Assembly (NCBI GenBank): GCA_016342755.1
Contig: JAEINS010000006.1
Location: forward strand, 1 to 64,000
DNA: 64,000 bases
From: Melioribacteraceae bacterium
GTDB lineage: Bacteria > Bacteroidota > Ignavibacteria > Ignavibacteriales > Melioribacteraceae
Direction: 5' to 3'
Positions 24,750 to 32,923 of the stretch are shown here, in pieces. Numbering within the stretch: position 1 is the stretch's first letter; the number at the start of each line of letters is the position of its first letter. The notes beneath the pieces are model-generated. The model worked only from the letters and a program-made list of their open reading frames with translations, had not been told where the DNA came from and did not search any database. The translations under genes and the position numbers were made by a program.

Positions 24750-25673
24750 TCAATACTTTAAATGTGTTTTCAGCTTTTTATAAGCTTCTTGGTGTCTTTT
24801 TTCGTCCATCCTTTCCAGATTCATTAGTTTCCATTTAACAGACGGCATATTTTCAATTTCTTCTAATCCTAATAGAATCCAATTCGGATTTTTACTTTTA
24901 AAAGACAATAAAAATTTTTTCTCATCATCCGTAATTGAATCATTGATAGTGTTTACTAACAATTCAAATGTATCAGTCAATTCTTTTAGCCCAACCTTTT
25001 TTTCAGTCATTCCAATGAATTCTTTTTCGTAGATTTTTTTTATATCTGTTTTAAGATTTGGTGCAAGCAACTCAATTATAGGACGACTATGGCTAATCAG
25101 ATATACAATAAAAGCCTTTCTAATATCTTTTGTGAAACCCTCATTCTCCAATAGAAGCTTTACATCAAATAAATCTCTCGGATGCTGTCTATCTAAAGCA
25201 GCACAAATCTTGCCTCCGTATAGATCAGCAATTGATAAACATTGCGCCTTTACAGATAGTTCAAACATTTCCTCAGCTTTGCTGCACAGCGTAAATGTTT
25301 CGGGATCATACACTGATCCCCTAATCACCGGATTTGTTTCTATCTTAATCGAAACACTTTCATTTAGAATTTGGAGTCCACTTAAATTTTCTGCCTTGTT
25401 CATGTTTCTTTCTACAACTCTAGCCTTAGGAAAAGTTTTTATAATGTCAGCAGAAATGTCCTTTAATTTTGCAGTAACATCTTTAAGTGAAGTTTCCCTG
25501 TCTTTTATTGGAATGTAGGTCAGATCAATATCAATAGATAGTCTTGGAAAGTCTCTAACGAAAAAATTCAGTGCTGTTCCACCTTTTAGAGCAAGATCTT
25601 TATCAATATTGATTATTGGTAATATTCTTAATAACAGCTCCGCTTGCTTAAAAAATATACCATCTTTATTCAT
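24750..25673 (-). CDS. abiEii: AbiEii-type nucleotidyltransferase toxin
   Basis: A 307-residue nucleotidyltransferase of the AbiEii/AbiGii family. The active-site pattern is seen near residues 29-51: LKGGTALNFF followed by LSIDIDL, where the two Asp are metal ligands. The later region AKAQCLSIADLYGGKICA plus RQHPRDLFDVKLL is typical of AbiEii. It overlaps the upstream antitoxin gene by 8 bp. Together they form a type IV toxin-antitoxin, abortive-infection module; the toxin transfers nucleotides to tRNA in studied cases. Confidence 0.9.
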   Translation of the reverse strand: MNKDGIFFKQAELLLRILPIINIDKDLALKGGTALNFFVRDFPRLSIDIDLTYIPIKDRETSLKDVTAKLKDISADIIKTFPKARVVERNMNKAENLSGLQILNESVSIKIETNPVIRGSVYDPETFTLCSKAEEMFELSVKAQCLSIADLYGGKICAALDRQHPRDLFDVKLLLENEGFTKDIRKAFIVYLISHSRPIIELLAPNLKTDIKKIYEKEFIGMTEKKVGLKELTDTFELLVNTINDSITDDEKKFLLSFKSKNPNWILLGLEEIENMPSVKWKLMNLERMDEKRHQEAYKKLKTHLKY

Positions 25674-26415
25674 CTCCCGGTACCGTTATGCTATACTTTT
25701 TATCCAACCGTCCTTCTTTAACTATTACCCTTTTTCCTACTCCAAAATAAACTTTAGAAATATCAATATCTTCCACCCATGAGTGATTTAGCTTCTCTGA
25801 CATCCACATAAATATGCGCTTTACCTTTACAGAGTTACAGGTTTCAAGAAGTTGTTGCACTAGTTTCGGACGCAGTGTTGTTAAGTTTTCCATTATTAAA
25901 TAAGCTTCTTCAAAGGATTGTTCTTTAGGTATTAAATACAGCATCTCCATTGCCGCTAGTTCTGGAACCGCTATTTTAACTTCTATTCCCTCTAAAGTTA
26001 TTTTTGAGTATAAACTGTCTAATTTATAATCAAAAAGTTTTGTCTGAACTAAACCTATCTGTTCATCCCAATTGGAATTTTTAAACCACTTTGGAAGCTT
26101 TTCTTTAGGATTTCCAAAGAGACGTACTGTTTTTTTCCCTTGTGATAAATAGTGCGCAAAGCCTTTTAACTCTAAAGCCGTTTTACCTCCTGCATGTAAT
26201 TTACTCTGCTTTTGTTCCTGAAGAGCATTTAATGCTCCATACCACTTAACATTATCCTCAGCCAACTTATAAGCACCGTATCCGACGGACTCAATCCATT
26301 TACTGCTTGTATATCTTTTTAGCAGATCCCTATTATATCCTAATATGCTTAATTCTGTTGAGGTTTTTATGGTTCCTTTTTGCCAATTTTTTGTTAGTTG
26401 GTTTATTTTTAACAT
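25666..26415 (-). CDS. abiEi: AbiEi-type antitoxin / transcriptional autoregulator
   Basis: A 249-residue AbiEi-family protein. The N-terminal part (about 1-95) is a winged-helix region (LLKRYTSSKWIESVGYGAYKL). The C-terminal domain has the family's PELAAMEMLYLIP segment. In known systems AbiEi binds inverted repeats in its own promoter. Two copies of a 33-bp box lie directly upstream at 26424-26456 and 26496-26528. The operon order antitoxin-toxin and the 8-bp overlap are standard. Confidence 0.88.
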   Translation of the reverse strand: MLKINQLTKNWQKGTIKTSTELSILGYNRDLLKRYTSSKWIESVGYGAYKLAEDNVKWYGALNALQEQKQSKLHAGGKTALELKGFAHYLSQGKKTVRLFGNPKEKLPKWFKNSNWDEQIGLVQTKLFDYKLDSLYSKITLEGIEVKIAVPELAAMEMLYLIPKEQSFEEAYLIMENLTTLRPKLVQQLLETCNSVKVKRIFMWMSEKLNHSWVEDIDISKVYFGVGKRVIVKEGRLDKKYSITVPGDE

Positions 26416-26423
26416 GAGAAGAG

Positions 26424-26528
26424 TACTCCCAGTCTACTTTTAGAATATTTTATAAACTAAGTTCATCTATTGGTTTATAATTATAGCTAAAAGTTTACTC
26501 CTAGTCAACTTTCGGGAGGTTTTATAAA
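26424..26528 (-). promoter_or_regulatory. Repeated upstream boxes of the AbiE operon
   Basis: Two 33-bp direct repeats, 26424-26456 and 26496-26528, share 26 positions, begin TACTCC and end TTTTATAAA, and lie 72 bp apart. The first ends 9 bp from the antitoxin start codon. They are the likely operators for AbiEi autoregulation. The remaining 230 bases up to 26762 show nothing recognisable. Confidence 0.55.
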
Positions 26529-26762
26529 TCAGTGTCTAAGTTATTTTTTCTCACAAAGCATTGATAACCGGGCTCTTTTAAAAAAAAACAAAAATAACTA
26601 TCACTTTGTCTTAAGCTGATTTGGTTCTTTTAACTTCCGTAAAATTATAACTTCTAAAAATTGAATCAACATAAATTCATTAAAATTAGATTATTCAATT
26701 CCATAGTATAATCAGTTTTCAAAATTTACTTATATTTATGACTAAAATTTTTAGGATTTAAG

Positions 26763-27731
26763 ATGTTAAAAGTTGAAGCTAACGATGTTAATATTAATAG
26801 AGCAGTTGAAATTCTGAGACGCGGATTTTTAGTAGCATTTCCAACCGAGACCGTTTATGGTTTAGGTGCCGATGGATTAAATCCTTTAGCGGTTGCAAAA
26901 ATTTTTGAAGCAAAAAAAAGACCGGCTTTTAATCCGCTTATTCTTCATGTGGCTGATAGAAATATGTTAAATCTGATTGCCGAAGTAAATAATCCTAAAG
27001 TTGAAAAGCTGATTGAGAAATTTTGGCCTGGCCCATTAACACTTGTTCTTCCTAAAAAAGCAATTGTTCCTGATATTGTAACTGCGGGAAATTCAACTGT
27101 TGCTGTAAGAATGCCAGATCATCCAATTGCGTTAAAATTAATAAAAGCATATCAATTCCCTTTAGCGGCTCCAAGCGCAAATGCTTTTAGTCAACTTAGT
27201 CCAACCACCGCACAGCATGTTGTAAATCAGTTAGGCGAAAATGTTAATTTCATTCTTGATGGCGGAAGCTGCAGTGTCGGAGTTGAATCTACAATTTTGA
27301 AAATCACTGATGATGAGGTTGTACTTTTGCGCCCGGGCGGATTACCAATAGAAGAGATTGAAAAAGTTATAGGCAAAGTGGTTATTAAAGAAATTCATGA
27401 CGAACTGCCAATTGCCCCGGGAATGCTGCCTTTTCATTATTCGCCAAACACGACTTTTAAATTGATAAATGAAATTAATCCTGATGAACTTGACGGAAAG
27501 AAAGTCGGTGCGATTTTCCTGAAGGAGAATTCCACGGGAAGAAATTTTGAAGTTGAAAAGATACTTTCTAAAAGTGGCGATCTTCCTGAAGCAGCAGCAA
27601 ATTTATTCGGATTTCTGCATGAACTTGAGGAATTGGATTTAGACATAATTATAGCCGAAACTGTTGAAGAAGAAGGGCTTGGCAGAGCAATTATGGATAG
27701 ATTACGCAAAGCAGCAAAGAGATATGAGTAA
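26763..27731 (+). CDS. tsaC: L-threonylcarbamoyladenylate synthase (Sua5/YwlC)
   Basis: A 322-residue enzyme with the YrdC/Sua5 core (about 10-200): FPTETVYGLGADG, KKRPAFNPL, RMPDHPIAL, AAPSANAFSQLSPTTA and STILKI. The C-terminal Sua5 domain (about 215-322) ends GLGRAIMDRLRKAA. It makes threonylcarbamoyl-AMP for the t6A37 modification of ANN-decoding tRNAs. The length fits the two-domain Sua5/YwlC type rather than the short E. coli TsaC. Confidence 0.95.
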   Translation: MLKVEANDVNINRAVEILRRGFLVAFPTETVYGLGADGLNPLAVAKIFEAKKRPAFNPLILHVADRNMLNLIAEVNNPKVEKLIEKFWPGPLTLVLPKKAIVPDIVTAGNSTVAVRMPDHPIALKLIKAYQFPLAAPSANAFSQLSPTTAQHVVNQLGENVNFILDGGSCSVGVESTILKITDDEVVLLRPGGLPIEEIEKVIGKVVIKEIHDELPIAPGMLPFHYSPNTTFKLINEINPDELDGKKVGAIFLKENSTGRNFEVEKILSKSGDLPEAAANLFGFLHELEELDLDIIIAETVEEEGLGRAIMDRLRKAAKRYE

Positions 27732-27824
27732 AAGTAAAAAATCTAAAATAACAATTTCTAAATTTCTGTATTATCAATTGCTCTTTATTTGTAATTTGAT
27801 TTTCGGTTTTTGGAATTTATCCGG

Positions 27825-28574
27825 TTAAAATATATTTAGCAGTTTTAACGACATCCCAATAACAACTACAACAAGAAAATACCGGATAAATTTTTCGCCT
27901 TTTCTAACAGCCCATTTAGCTGCCCACCATCCGCCTAAAGCATTACCGGCGGCTAAACTAAGACCGTAAAACCAATCGATGTTATTAGTAAATATAAAAA
28001 TTAAAAGTGCCGGAATTGTATAGAGAAATACAATGGCAACTTTATGCATATTTACAAAAACCAAATTCATTTTCATTATATAGTGAAGCGCGGCCATTAA
28101 AAGGAATCCGACACCGACCTGTATAAATCCGCCATAAAAACCAATCAATATCATAGCCGGATAAATTGCCCACGGAAGTTTTTCAAATACTTTTTCAGAA
28201 AATTTCTTTTTACTTTTTGGCAGCAGCATCGATATAACTACGCCAATCATAATAACAGCTAAAATACTTTTGAAAGTTTCATTACTAATTTCCGTAGCAA
28301 CAAAAGCTCCAATTACGGCTCCCGGCAAAGTTAGAAGTCCCAGTTTCCAGCTTAGTCCAAATTCAGAATGATTTTCTTTTCTAAAGGATGCTATTGCAGA
28401 AATGTTTTGAATAAATATTGCCACCCGATTAGTTCCGTTTGCCATGGAAGAATCTAATCCTAGAAATATTAGTGTAGGAAGTGTTAAAGTCGATCCGCCG
28501 CCAGCCATAATGTTAATCATCCCGGCAAGTGTTCCAACTACAAATAATAAAGGTATGCTGTAATAATATTCCAA
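27825..28574 (-). CDS. TauE/SafE-family membrane permease
   Basis: A 249-residue protein with about eight transmembrane segments. The family motif occurs in both halves: GMINIMAGGGSTLTLPTL near residue 18 and GFYGGFIQVGVGFLLM near 145. TauE/SafE proteins export sulfite, sulfoacetate or related organosulfur anions. It sits 6 bp downstream of a secreted protein gene, so the two may be co-transcribed. Substrate not predictable from sequence. Confidence 0.88.
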   Translation of the reverse strand: MEYYYSIPLLFVVGTLAGMINIMAGGGSTLTLPTLIFLGLDSSMANGTNRVAIFIQNISAIASFRKENHSEFGLSWKLGLLTLPGAVIGAFVATEISNETFKSILAVIMIGVVISMLLPKSKKKFSEKVFEKLPWAIYPAMILIGFYGGFIQVGVGFLLMAALHYIMKMNLVFVNMHKVAIVFLYTIPALLIFIFTNNIDWFYGLSLAAGNALGGWWAAKWAVRKGEKFIRYFLVVVVIGMSLKLLNIF

Positions 28575-28580
28575 ATTATA

Positions 28581-29027
28581 CTATTTTTTAGTTTCTTCCC
28601 AGTCAGTTAATTGTCCATTCTTAAAAAAGTATGTAATCTCACCATAATAAAATTGTGTAAAAACACCCCATTTTTCCTTATTGGTTTCTCTCTTATCCGG
28701 TTTTCCCCAGCCGTCAAGCATCATTTGCTCGGTCATGCCTTTCCAAATCTGACCATGGTACACACGTTTCCCGATTTCTGATCCATATTTTTTTACAAAT
28801 ACATCGTATGAAACTTCTTTAAGCTGTTCATCCAATTTAGCGGATTGAGAATAAAGCGAATCAATTTCTGTTTTTAGTAATATTTTTTCTGATAGCAATA
28901 AAGTTCTTTTGTTCTCTAAACTGTCCCGCAGACTATTATACTTGGCCGCATCCATATTAGGGTTTTCCTGGGCACTGATAATTGAAGCAAATAAGAATAC
29001 AAATGTTAATACTTTTATAAATTTCAT
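28581..29027 (-). CDS. Secreted protein of unknown function with SmpA-like motif
   Basis: A 148-residue protein with a signal peptide (IISAQ). A short coiled-coil helix (about 28-72) is followed by a C-terminal segment IWKGMTEQMMLDGWGKPDKR, reminiscent of the GMTxxxVxxxxGxP turn of SmpA/OmlA-type outer-membrane domains, then YYGEITYFFKNGQLTDWE. No family was assigned. It is placed directly upstream of the TauE/SafE gene on the same strand. Confidence 0.65.
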   Translation of the reverse strand: MKFIKVLTFVFLFASIISAQENPNMDAAKYNSLRDSLENKRTLLLSEKILLKTEIDSLYSQSAKLDEQLKEVSYDVFVKKYGSEIGKRVYHGQIWKGMTEQMMLDGWGKPDKRETNKEKWGVFTQFYYGEITYFFKNGQLTDWEETKK

Positions 29028-29106
29028 GTTAATCTTGTTTTTGTTATTTATTGAAAACGTAAAACTATTTAATAATTCTGATTTTTCCTAAACGAAAATT
29101 TTTATG

Positions 29107-29232
29107 TTATTGATAGTTTGCCCCTGATTGCAGATAATTTTTGATTACAAGATGTTTATCTTCTCTCAATTTCTTTTGCGCACAAGAAAGTATAAAAGAT
29201 AACGATAGTAGAATCAGAATTACATTATTCAT
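29107..29232 (-). CDS. Tiny putative lipoprotein
   Basis: A 41-residue ORF, ATG at 29232, with AAAGGA upstream. It has a classic lipoprotein signal: a hydrophobic run (ILILLSLSF) and lipobox ILSC at about residue 17. Only about 24 residues remain after the Cys. It is 30 bp downstream of the gene ending at 29263 on the same strand. It is either a small cell-envelope lipoprotein or the remains of a larger one. Confidence 0.45.
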   Translation of the reverse strand: MNNVILILLSLSFILSCAQKKLREDKHLVIKNYLQSGANYQ

Positions 29233-29262
29233 GTTTCCTTTGTCTTAATTCTATGTAATTTT

Positions 29263-30351
29263 TTATAGTGATTTCAATTCCACTTCATCACTCCAAAAGA
29301 CATTGCAATGAGGGCAGTTTTCTTCAGCCATTGAAAACTTTGAAACTGGTTTTTCACAATTGCTACATTTTTTCTCTATGTTTTCGATGTTTAATTCGGA
29401 TAACAATTTTTCTATCAGTTCTTTTCCTAAATAAGAATCTTCTCTTTCAAGATGCCTGCCCATTTCTGCTAATATATTTTTATTGTAAAGGTGTTCTTTC
29501 TTCAATATTATGTTTACAACCCAAGATGCATTAAACACACTTATTTTTTTAAAAATAGTCAACAACAAATCTTTGGTTATGTTAACTGTTTCATAATCTT
29601 CTTCAAGATACTTGCGATAAGAATAAGAGGACAAACATACTGCTAGTCGTTCTAATACAGCTGAATCAGTTTCATTTGCTGCCATATATTGATAGACGTC
29701 AAAGTCAGGGTCTAATTTCATTAGAGCTTCACTTCTAACAGTACCACTATTGCCATTTTTAGTTAAATCTACCAAAACTGATTGATTCTTATTTCCAATA
29801 GAGTTAGTTGCTGCTTGTTGAATTAAAGAATTATGATTATTTGTATTAATAATTTTGACAAGTCGCTTTATTAAATTCTCCGAATCAATTCCCGATATGT
29901 TTTCTAAACTTTCCAATTTAATATCTTCGTCTGGATTAGTTTCGGCAATTTCAATCAGCTTTTCGTAGTTGTTCGCTTTTTTTGCAATATTTAGTTCGGG
30001 ACAATGAATTTTACACTTTATTATCATAATAAGTGATTTGTCATACTGATTATCAAGTTTTTCCTCTATGCTTTGTAGTATTTTGGTATCTGATATTTTT
30101 TGGAGTGCTATTTCACTTTTTTGATTTAGGACGATTTCAGCAAGTGTTTTTTCATCTTCTATTATACCAATTTCGCTTTCTGTTAACACTGTTTTTGTCT
30201 CGTTTTCTGACACCGTATCGTCAACCTCGTTTAATTCATCTGAATTATTGAGTGAGCTATTGACCTCTTTTAACCCTTTGTTAAAAACTAAGGTTCCTTT
30301 TATAAGCCCAAGAACAATTACTCCTAAAAGAAAGTATAAAAAGTATTCCAT
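29263..30351 (-). CDS. Membrane-anchored HEAT-like protein with C-terminal zinc ribbon
   Basis: A 362-residue protein. One N-terminal transmembrane helix (about 1-20) is followed by an acidic linker (about 25-70), a helical region with HEAT-like repeats (about 75-310) and a zinc ribbon at the end (CSNCEKP...CPHCNVF). No signal peptide cleavage site is evident, so the bulk is probably cytoplasmic. Function unknown; repeats of this type usually bind proteins. Confidence 0.6.
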   Translation of the reverse strand: MEYFLYFLLGVIVLGLIKGTLVFNKGLKEVNSSLNNSDELNEVDDTVSENETKTVLTESEIGIIEDEKTLAEIVLNQKSEIALQKISDTKILQSIEEKLDNQYDKSLIMIIKCKIHCPELNIAKKANNYEKLIEIAETNPDEDIKLESLENISGIDSENLIKRLVKIINTNNHNSLIQQAATNSIGNKNQSVLVDLTKNGNSGTVRSEALMKLDPDFDVYQYMAANETDSAVLERLAVCLSSYSYRKYLEEDYETVNITKDLLLTIFKKISVFNASWVVNIILKKEHLYNKNILAEMGRHLEREDSYLGKELIEKLLSELNIENIEKKCSNCEKPVSKFSMAEENCPHCNVFWSDEVELKSL

Positions 30352-30414
30352 TTTCTTCTTCCTTATTTGTTTAACATTAGTGATTATCTGTCTATTTCCT
30401 CAATTATCACCAAT

Positions 30415-30774
30415 TCAATCCTTAGAAACGGGCAAACCATGCATTTTTAAGAATGATAACTTATCCCAATAACCTCTTTGAAAAATTATCTTTTCATTTT
30501 TTATTTGGAAAAATCCGCAGCCTCTTAAACCTAACGGATCTTTCCATTCAAGAATTGCCCAGTCTCCATCTTCAAACAGATTCTCAATTATACAGGTCAT
30601 TTCAGCCTGTGCAAACTCAGAGGCAAACATTTCTTTAATTGCTGTTTTTCCTTCAATCGGTTCATTTGCAACCTGGTGATTTATTGCATCCTCAGCATAG
30701 AATTCTGAGATCAGCTCAGCATCTCCCTTATTAAAAACTTCTACCCACTTTAATACAATTTCTTTCGGACTCAT
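30415..30774 (-). CDS. SnoaL-like (NTF2-fold) protein
   Basis: A 119-residue protein with the SnoaL/nuclear-transport-factor-2 pattern: VLKWVEVFNKGDAELISEFYAEDAINH at the start, then IEGKTAIKEMF and the strand-rich end with GCGFFQI and RGYWDKLSFL. Members are small cone-shaped enzymes or ligand-binding proteins. No partner gene is obvious; the next gene is 43 bp away on the same strand. Confidence 0.85.
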   Translation of the reverse strand: MSPKEIVLKWVEVFNKGDAELISEFYAEDAINHQVANEPIEGKTAIKEMFASEFAQAEMTCIIENLFEDGDWAILEWKDPLGLRGCGFFQIKNEKIIFQRGYWDKLSFLKMHGLPVSKD

Positions 30775-30817
30775 TTTATTCCTTTTGTTTCCAGATTTGG
30801 ATTAACATTTTATAAAC

Positions 30818-32032
30818 TTAGTTCAATTTACCGGCAATAAATCCTGTTGTCCATGCAGCCTGAAAATTATATCCGCCGGTAATTCCGTCTATATCAAGTA
30901 CTTCTCCGGCAAAGTATAAATTTTTGCAGACTTTACTTTGCATTGTGTTAAAATCGATACTTTCCAGACTAACACCGCCGCAGGTAACAAACTCCTCTTT
31001 AAACGATGTTTTACCTTTCACCATATAAATATCATTTGTTAACAGGCTAATCAATTTATTAAGACCTTTTTTACCAAGATCACCCCATTTTTTCTTTGCG
31101 GACAAATCACCTTTTTCAAGCAGATAAAACCATAATCTTTCTGGTAAAAAATAGGGACGTACACTTGTTAAAAATTTGCCAGAATGCTCATAGATAATTT
31201 TATTCAATTCTTCCATTACCATTTCATTATTACTTACATTAACCCAGTTTACCTGAATATTACACTGATATCCCTTTTCCTGTAATAATCGCGCGCCAAA
31301 TGCCGATAACTTTAAAATAGCCGGTCCGCTCATGCCCCAGTGAGTTATCAGCAAAGGACCTTCGGATTTCAACTTTGTTCCCTGCAGACTTACCAAAGCT
31401 TTTTCAACAACAATTCCCTGTAATTTAGTAATTGGATCATTTGGTATATTAAAAGTAAATAACGAAGGTACAGGGCTTTCTATTTTATGATTTAATTTTT
31501 TAAGCCAATCCAGCCCTTCTTTTTTTGGAGAACCGCCGGTAGTAACAATCACTTTATCAAATGTTCTTGATGGAGTTTTTTCATCTGTAAAAATAAGCTC
31601 CAGCCTGTTACCATTTTGCTTAATAGCGTTTATTCCTGCTCCTTTTTCAAGATCAATTCCCATTGTTTTTGTCTGATTAATAAAACAATCAATTATTGTC
31701 CGGGAACTTTGCGATCTGGGGAAAACACAATTATCATCCTGAATAACATAAGGAACTCTCCTGGATTCAAACCATTCCATTACATCTTTGTTATTAAAAA
31801 CCCGAAAAGCTTTTTTAAGAGCTTTCCCGCCTCTGGGATAAGCTTCGGATAATTCTTTTATGGATGTACATCCGTTAGTGAAATTACATCTTCCACCGCC
31901 GGATATTTCAACTTTGCTTAGAATTTTTTGAGATTTTTCAAAAATAATAACCTTGGCATCCGTATAATTTTTTTTAACCTGAATTGCTGAAAAAAATCCG
32001 GCTGCCCCGCCGCCTATTATTGCAACTTCCAT
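30818..32032 (-). CDS. NAD(P)/FAD-dependent oxidoreductase, HI0933/BaiN family
   Basis: A 404-residue flavoprotein. The Rossmann motif IGGGAAGFFSAI is at the N-terminus. Family blocks follow: SGGGRCNFTNG near 46-56, VTTGGSPKKEG, LLITHWGMSGPAILKLSA, and the closing FAGEVLDIDGITGGYNFQAA. The order and length are as in HI0933-like proteins, one of which (BaiN) reduces bile-acid intermediates. The physiological role in most bacteria is unknown. Confidence 0.93.
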   Translation of the reverse strand: MEVAIIGGGAAGFFSAIQVKKNYTDAKVIIFEKSQKILSKVEISGGGRCNFTNGCTSIKELSEAYPRGGKALKKAFRVFNNKDVMEWFESRRVPYVIQDDNCVFPRSQSSRTIIDCFINQTKTMGIDLEKGAGINAIKQNGNRLELIFTDEKTPSRTFDKVIVTTGGSPKKEGLDWLKKLNHKIESPVPSLFTFNIPNDPITKLQGIVVEKALVSLQGTKLKSEGPLLITHWGMSGPAILKLSAFGARLLQEKGYQCNIQVNWVNVSNNEMVMEELNKIIYEHSGKFLTSVRPYFLPERLWFYLLEKGDLSAKKKWGDLGKKGLNKLISLLTNDIYMVKGKTSFKEEFVTCGGVSLESIDFNTMQSKVCKNLYFAGEVLDIDGITGGYNFQAAWTTGFIAGKLN

Positions 32033-32250
32033 ACTGATCCTTTAAAAACAACTACTTTTAATCTGTCTTTTTTGAAGTCTATTTAGTTTTCTAAAAATAG
32101 ACATTCCCTGTTTTTATAACAACTCAATTATTGTAATGATTTATTCTTTTTTCTAATTCCGGTGTTACATTTTACCATTGCCCATCGAATCGAATTTCTA
32201 TATATTTATCCAGATATGAAAAGTTCTGTTTAACAATAACAGGAGGATTT

Positions 32251-32601
32251 GTGCCGCTATTACATAGATATAATCACAACGAAGTCTTATCAGGTATAAG
32301 ATGGACTGCCAGACTCTTCGGAACACTGCTCCTCTTTTTTGTATTTTCATTATCAGTTGGTTCAGGAGTTCCCAAAACAGCAGATTTCTCATTGCAGGAA
32401 GTTGTACTTTTTGCTTCATTATTAACTATGCTTGCCGGACTTGTTTTAGCTTACAAATGGGAGTTTTGGGGAGCTGTAGTAATTCTGCTAAGTTTCTGCG
32501 CGTTTGCTATTACCAGCACTTACGATCTTGGTTTTTTCTTTATACTTTTTCCAATAGTTGGTATTCTTTACCTAATTCATTTTGAACTGACTAAGAAGTA
32601 G
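32251..32601 (+). CDS. Small integral membrane protein
   Basis: A 116-residue ORF that starts with GTG, preceded at ideal distance by AGGAGG (32241-32246), which makes this start convincing. Three to four hydrophobic helices run from residue 17 to the end (LFGTLLLFFVFSLSV, VVLFASLLTMLAGLVL, FWGAVVILLSFCAFA, LGFFFILFPIVGILYLI). It has no recognised domain. A large hairpin follows at 32624. The preceding 218-bp gap (32033-32250) shows nothing else. Confidence 0.7.
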   Translation: MPLLHRYNHNEVLSGIRWTARLFGTLLLFFVFSLSVGSGVPKTADFSLQEVVLFASLLTMLAGLVLAYKWEFWGAVVILLSFCAFAITSTYDLGFFFILFPIVGILYLIHFELTKK

Positions 32602-32623
32602 TGATTAAAGATTGCTTTGTAAG

Positions 32624-32670
32624 ACTGAACGGAAATATGAGATAATTTAATTAATGCTCCGTTCAGTTTT
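32624..32670 (+). terminator. Long-loop terminator hairpin
   Basis: A perfect 10-bp stem ACTGAACGGA / TCCGTTCAGT with a 24-base loop, followed by TTT, 22 bp after the small membrane protein. The rest of the gap to 32923 shows nothing recognisable; a 64-codon ORF at 32682 has no support. Confidence 0.5.
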
Positions 32671-32923
32671 GAAAATCCATCATGGTTATTTTCAAAATCG
32701 GATGGTTTAAGAATTGTGTTGCCATTATTATCAAAAACTCTAGAGGTAAATACTATCTTGTTTTACCGTTTGGCAGAATCAGGTCTTATTCAGTCTATAA
32801 TATTATACTTAAGCGAATCTTATATTCAGTCAAATTACCATTTTTTTCATTTCATTTTCTCCCCCTAAATAAGTAACATTGTTTTTTAACTCACAAAAAA
32901 GATGCAAATCACAAAAGGATTTT

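Noticed and set aside
32682-32876. 64-codon ORF before the CotH gene
   Set aside because: No ribosome site, no conserved pattern, composition like random AT-rich sequence.
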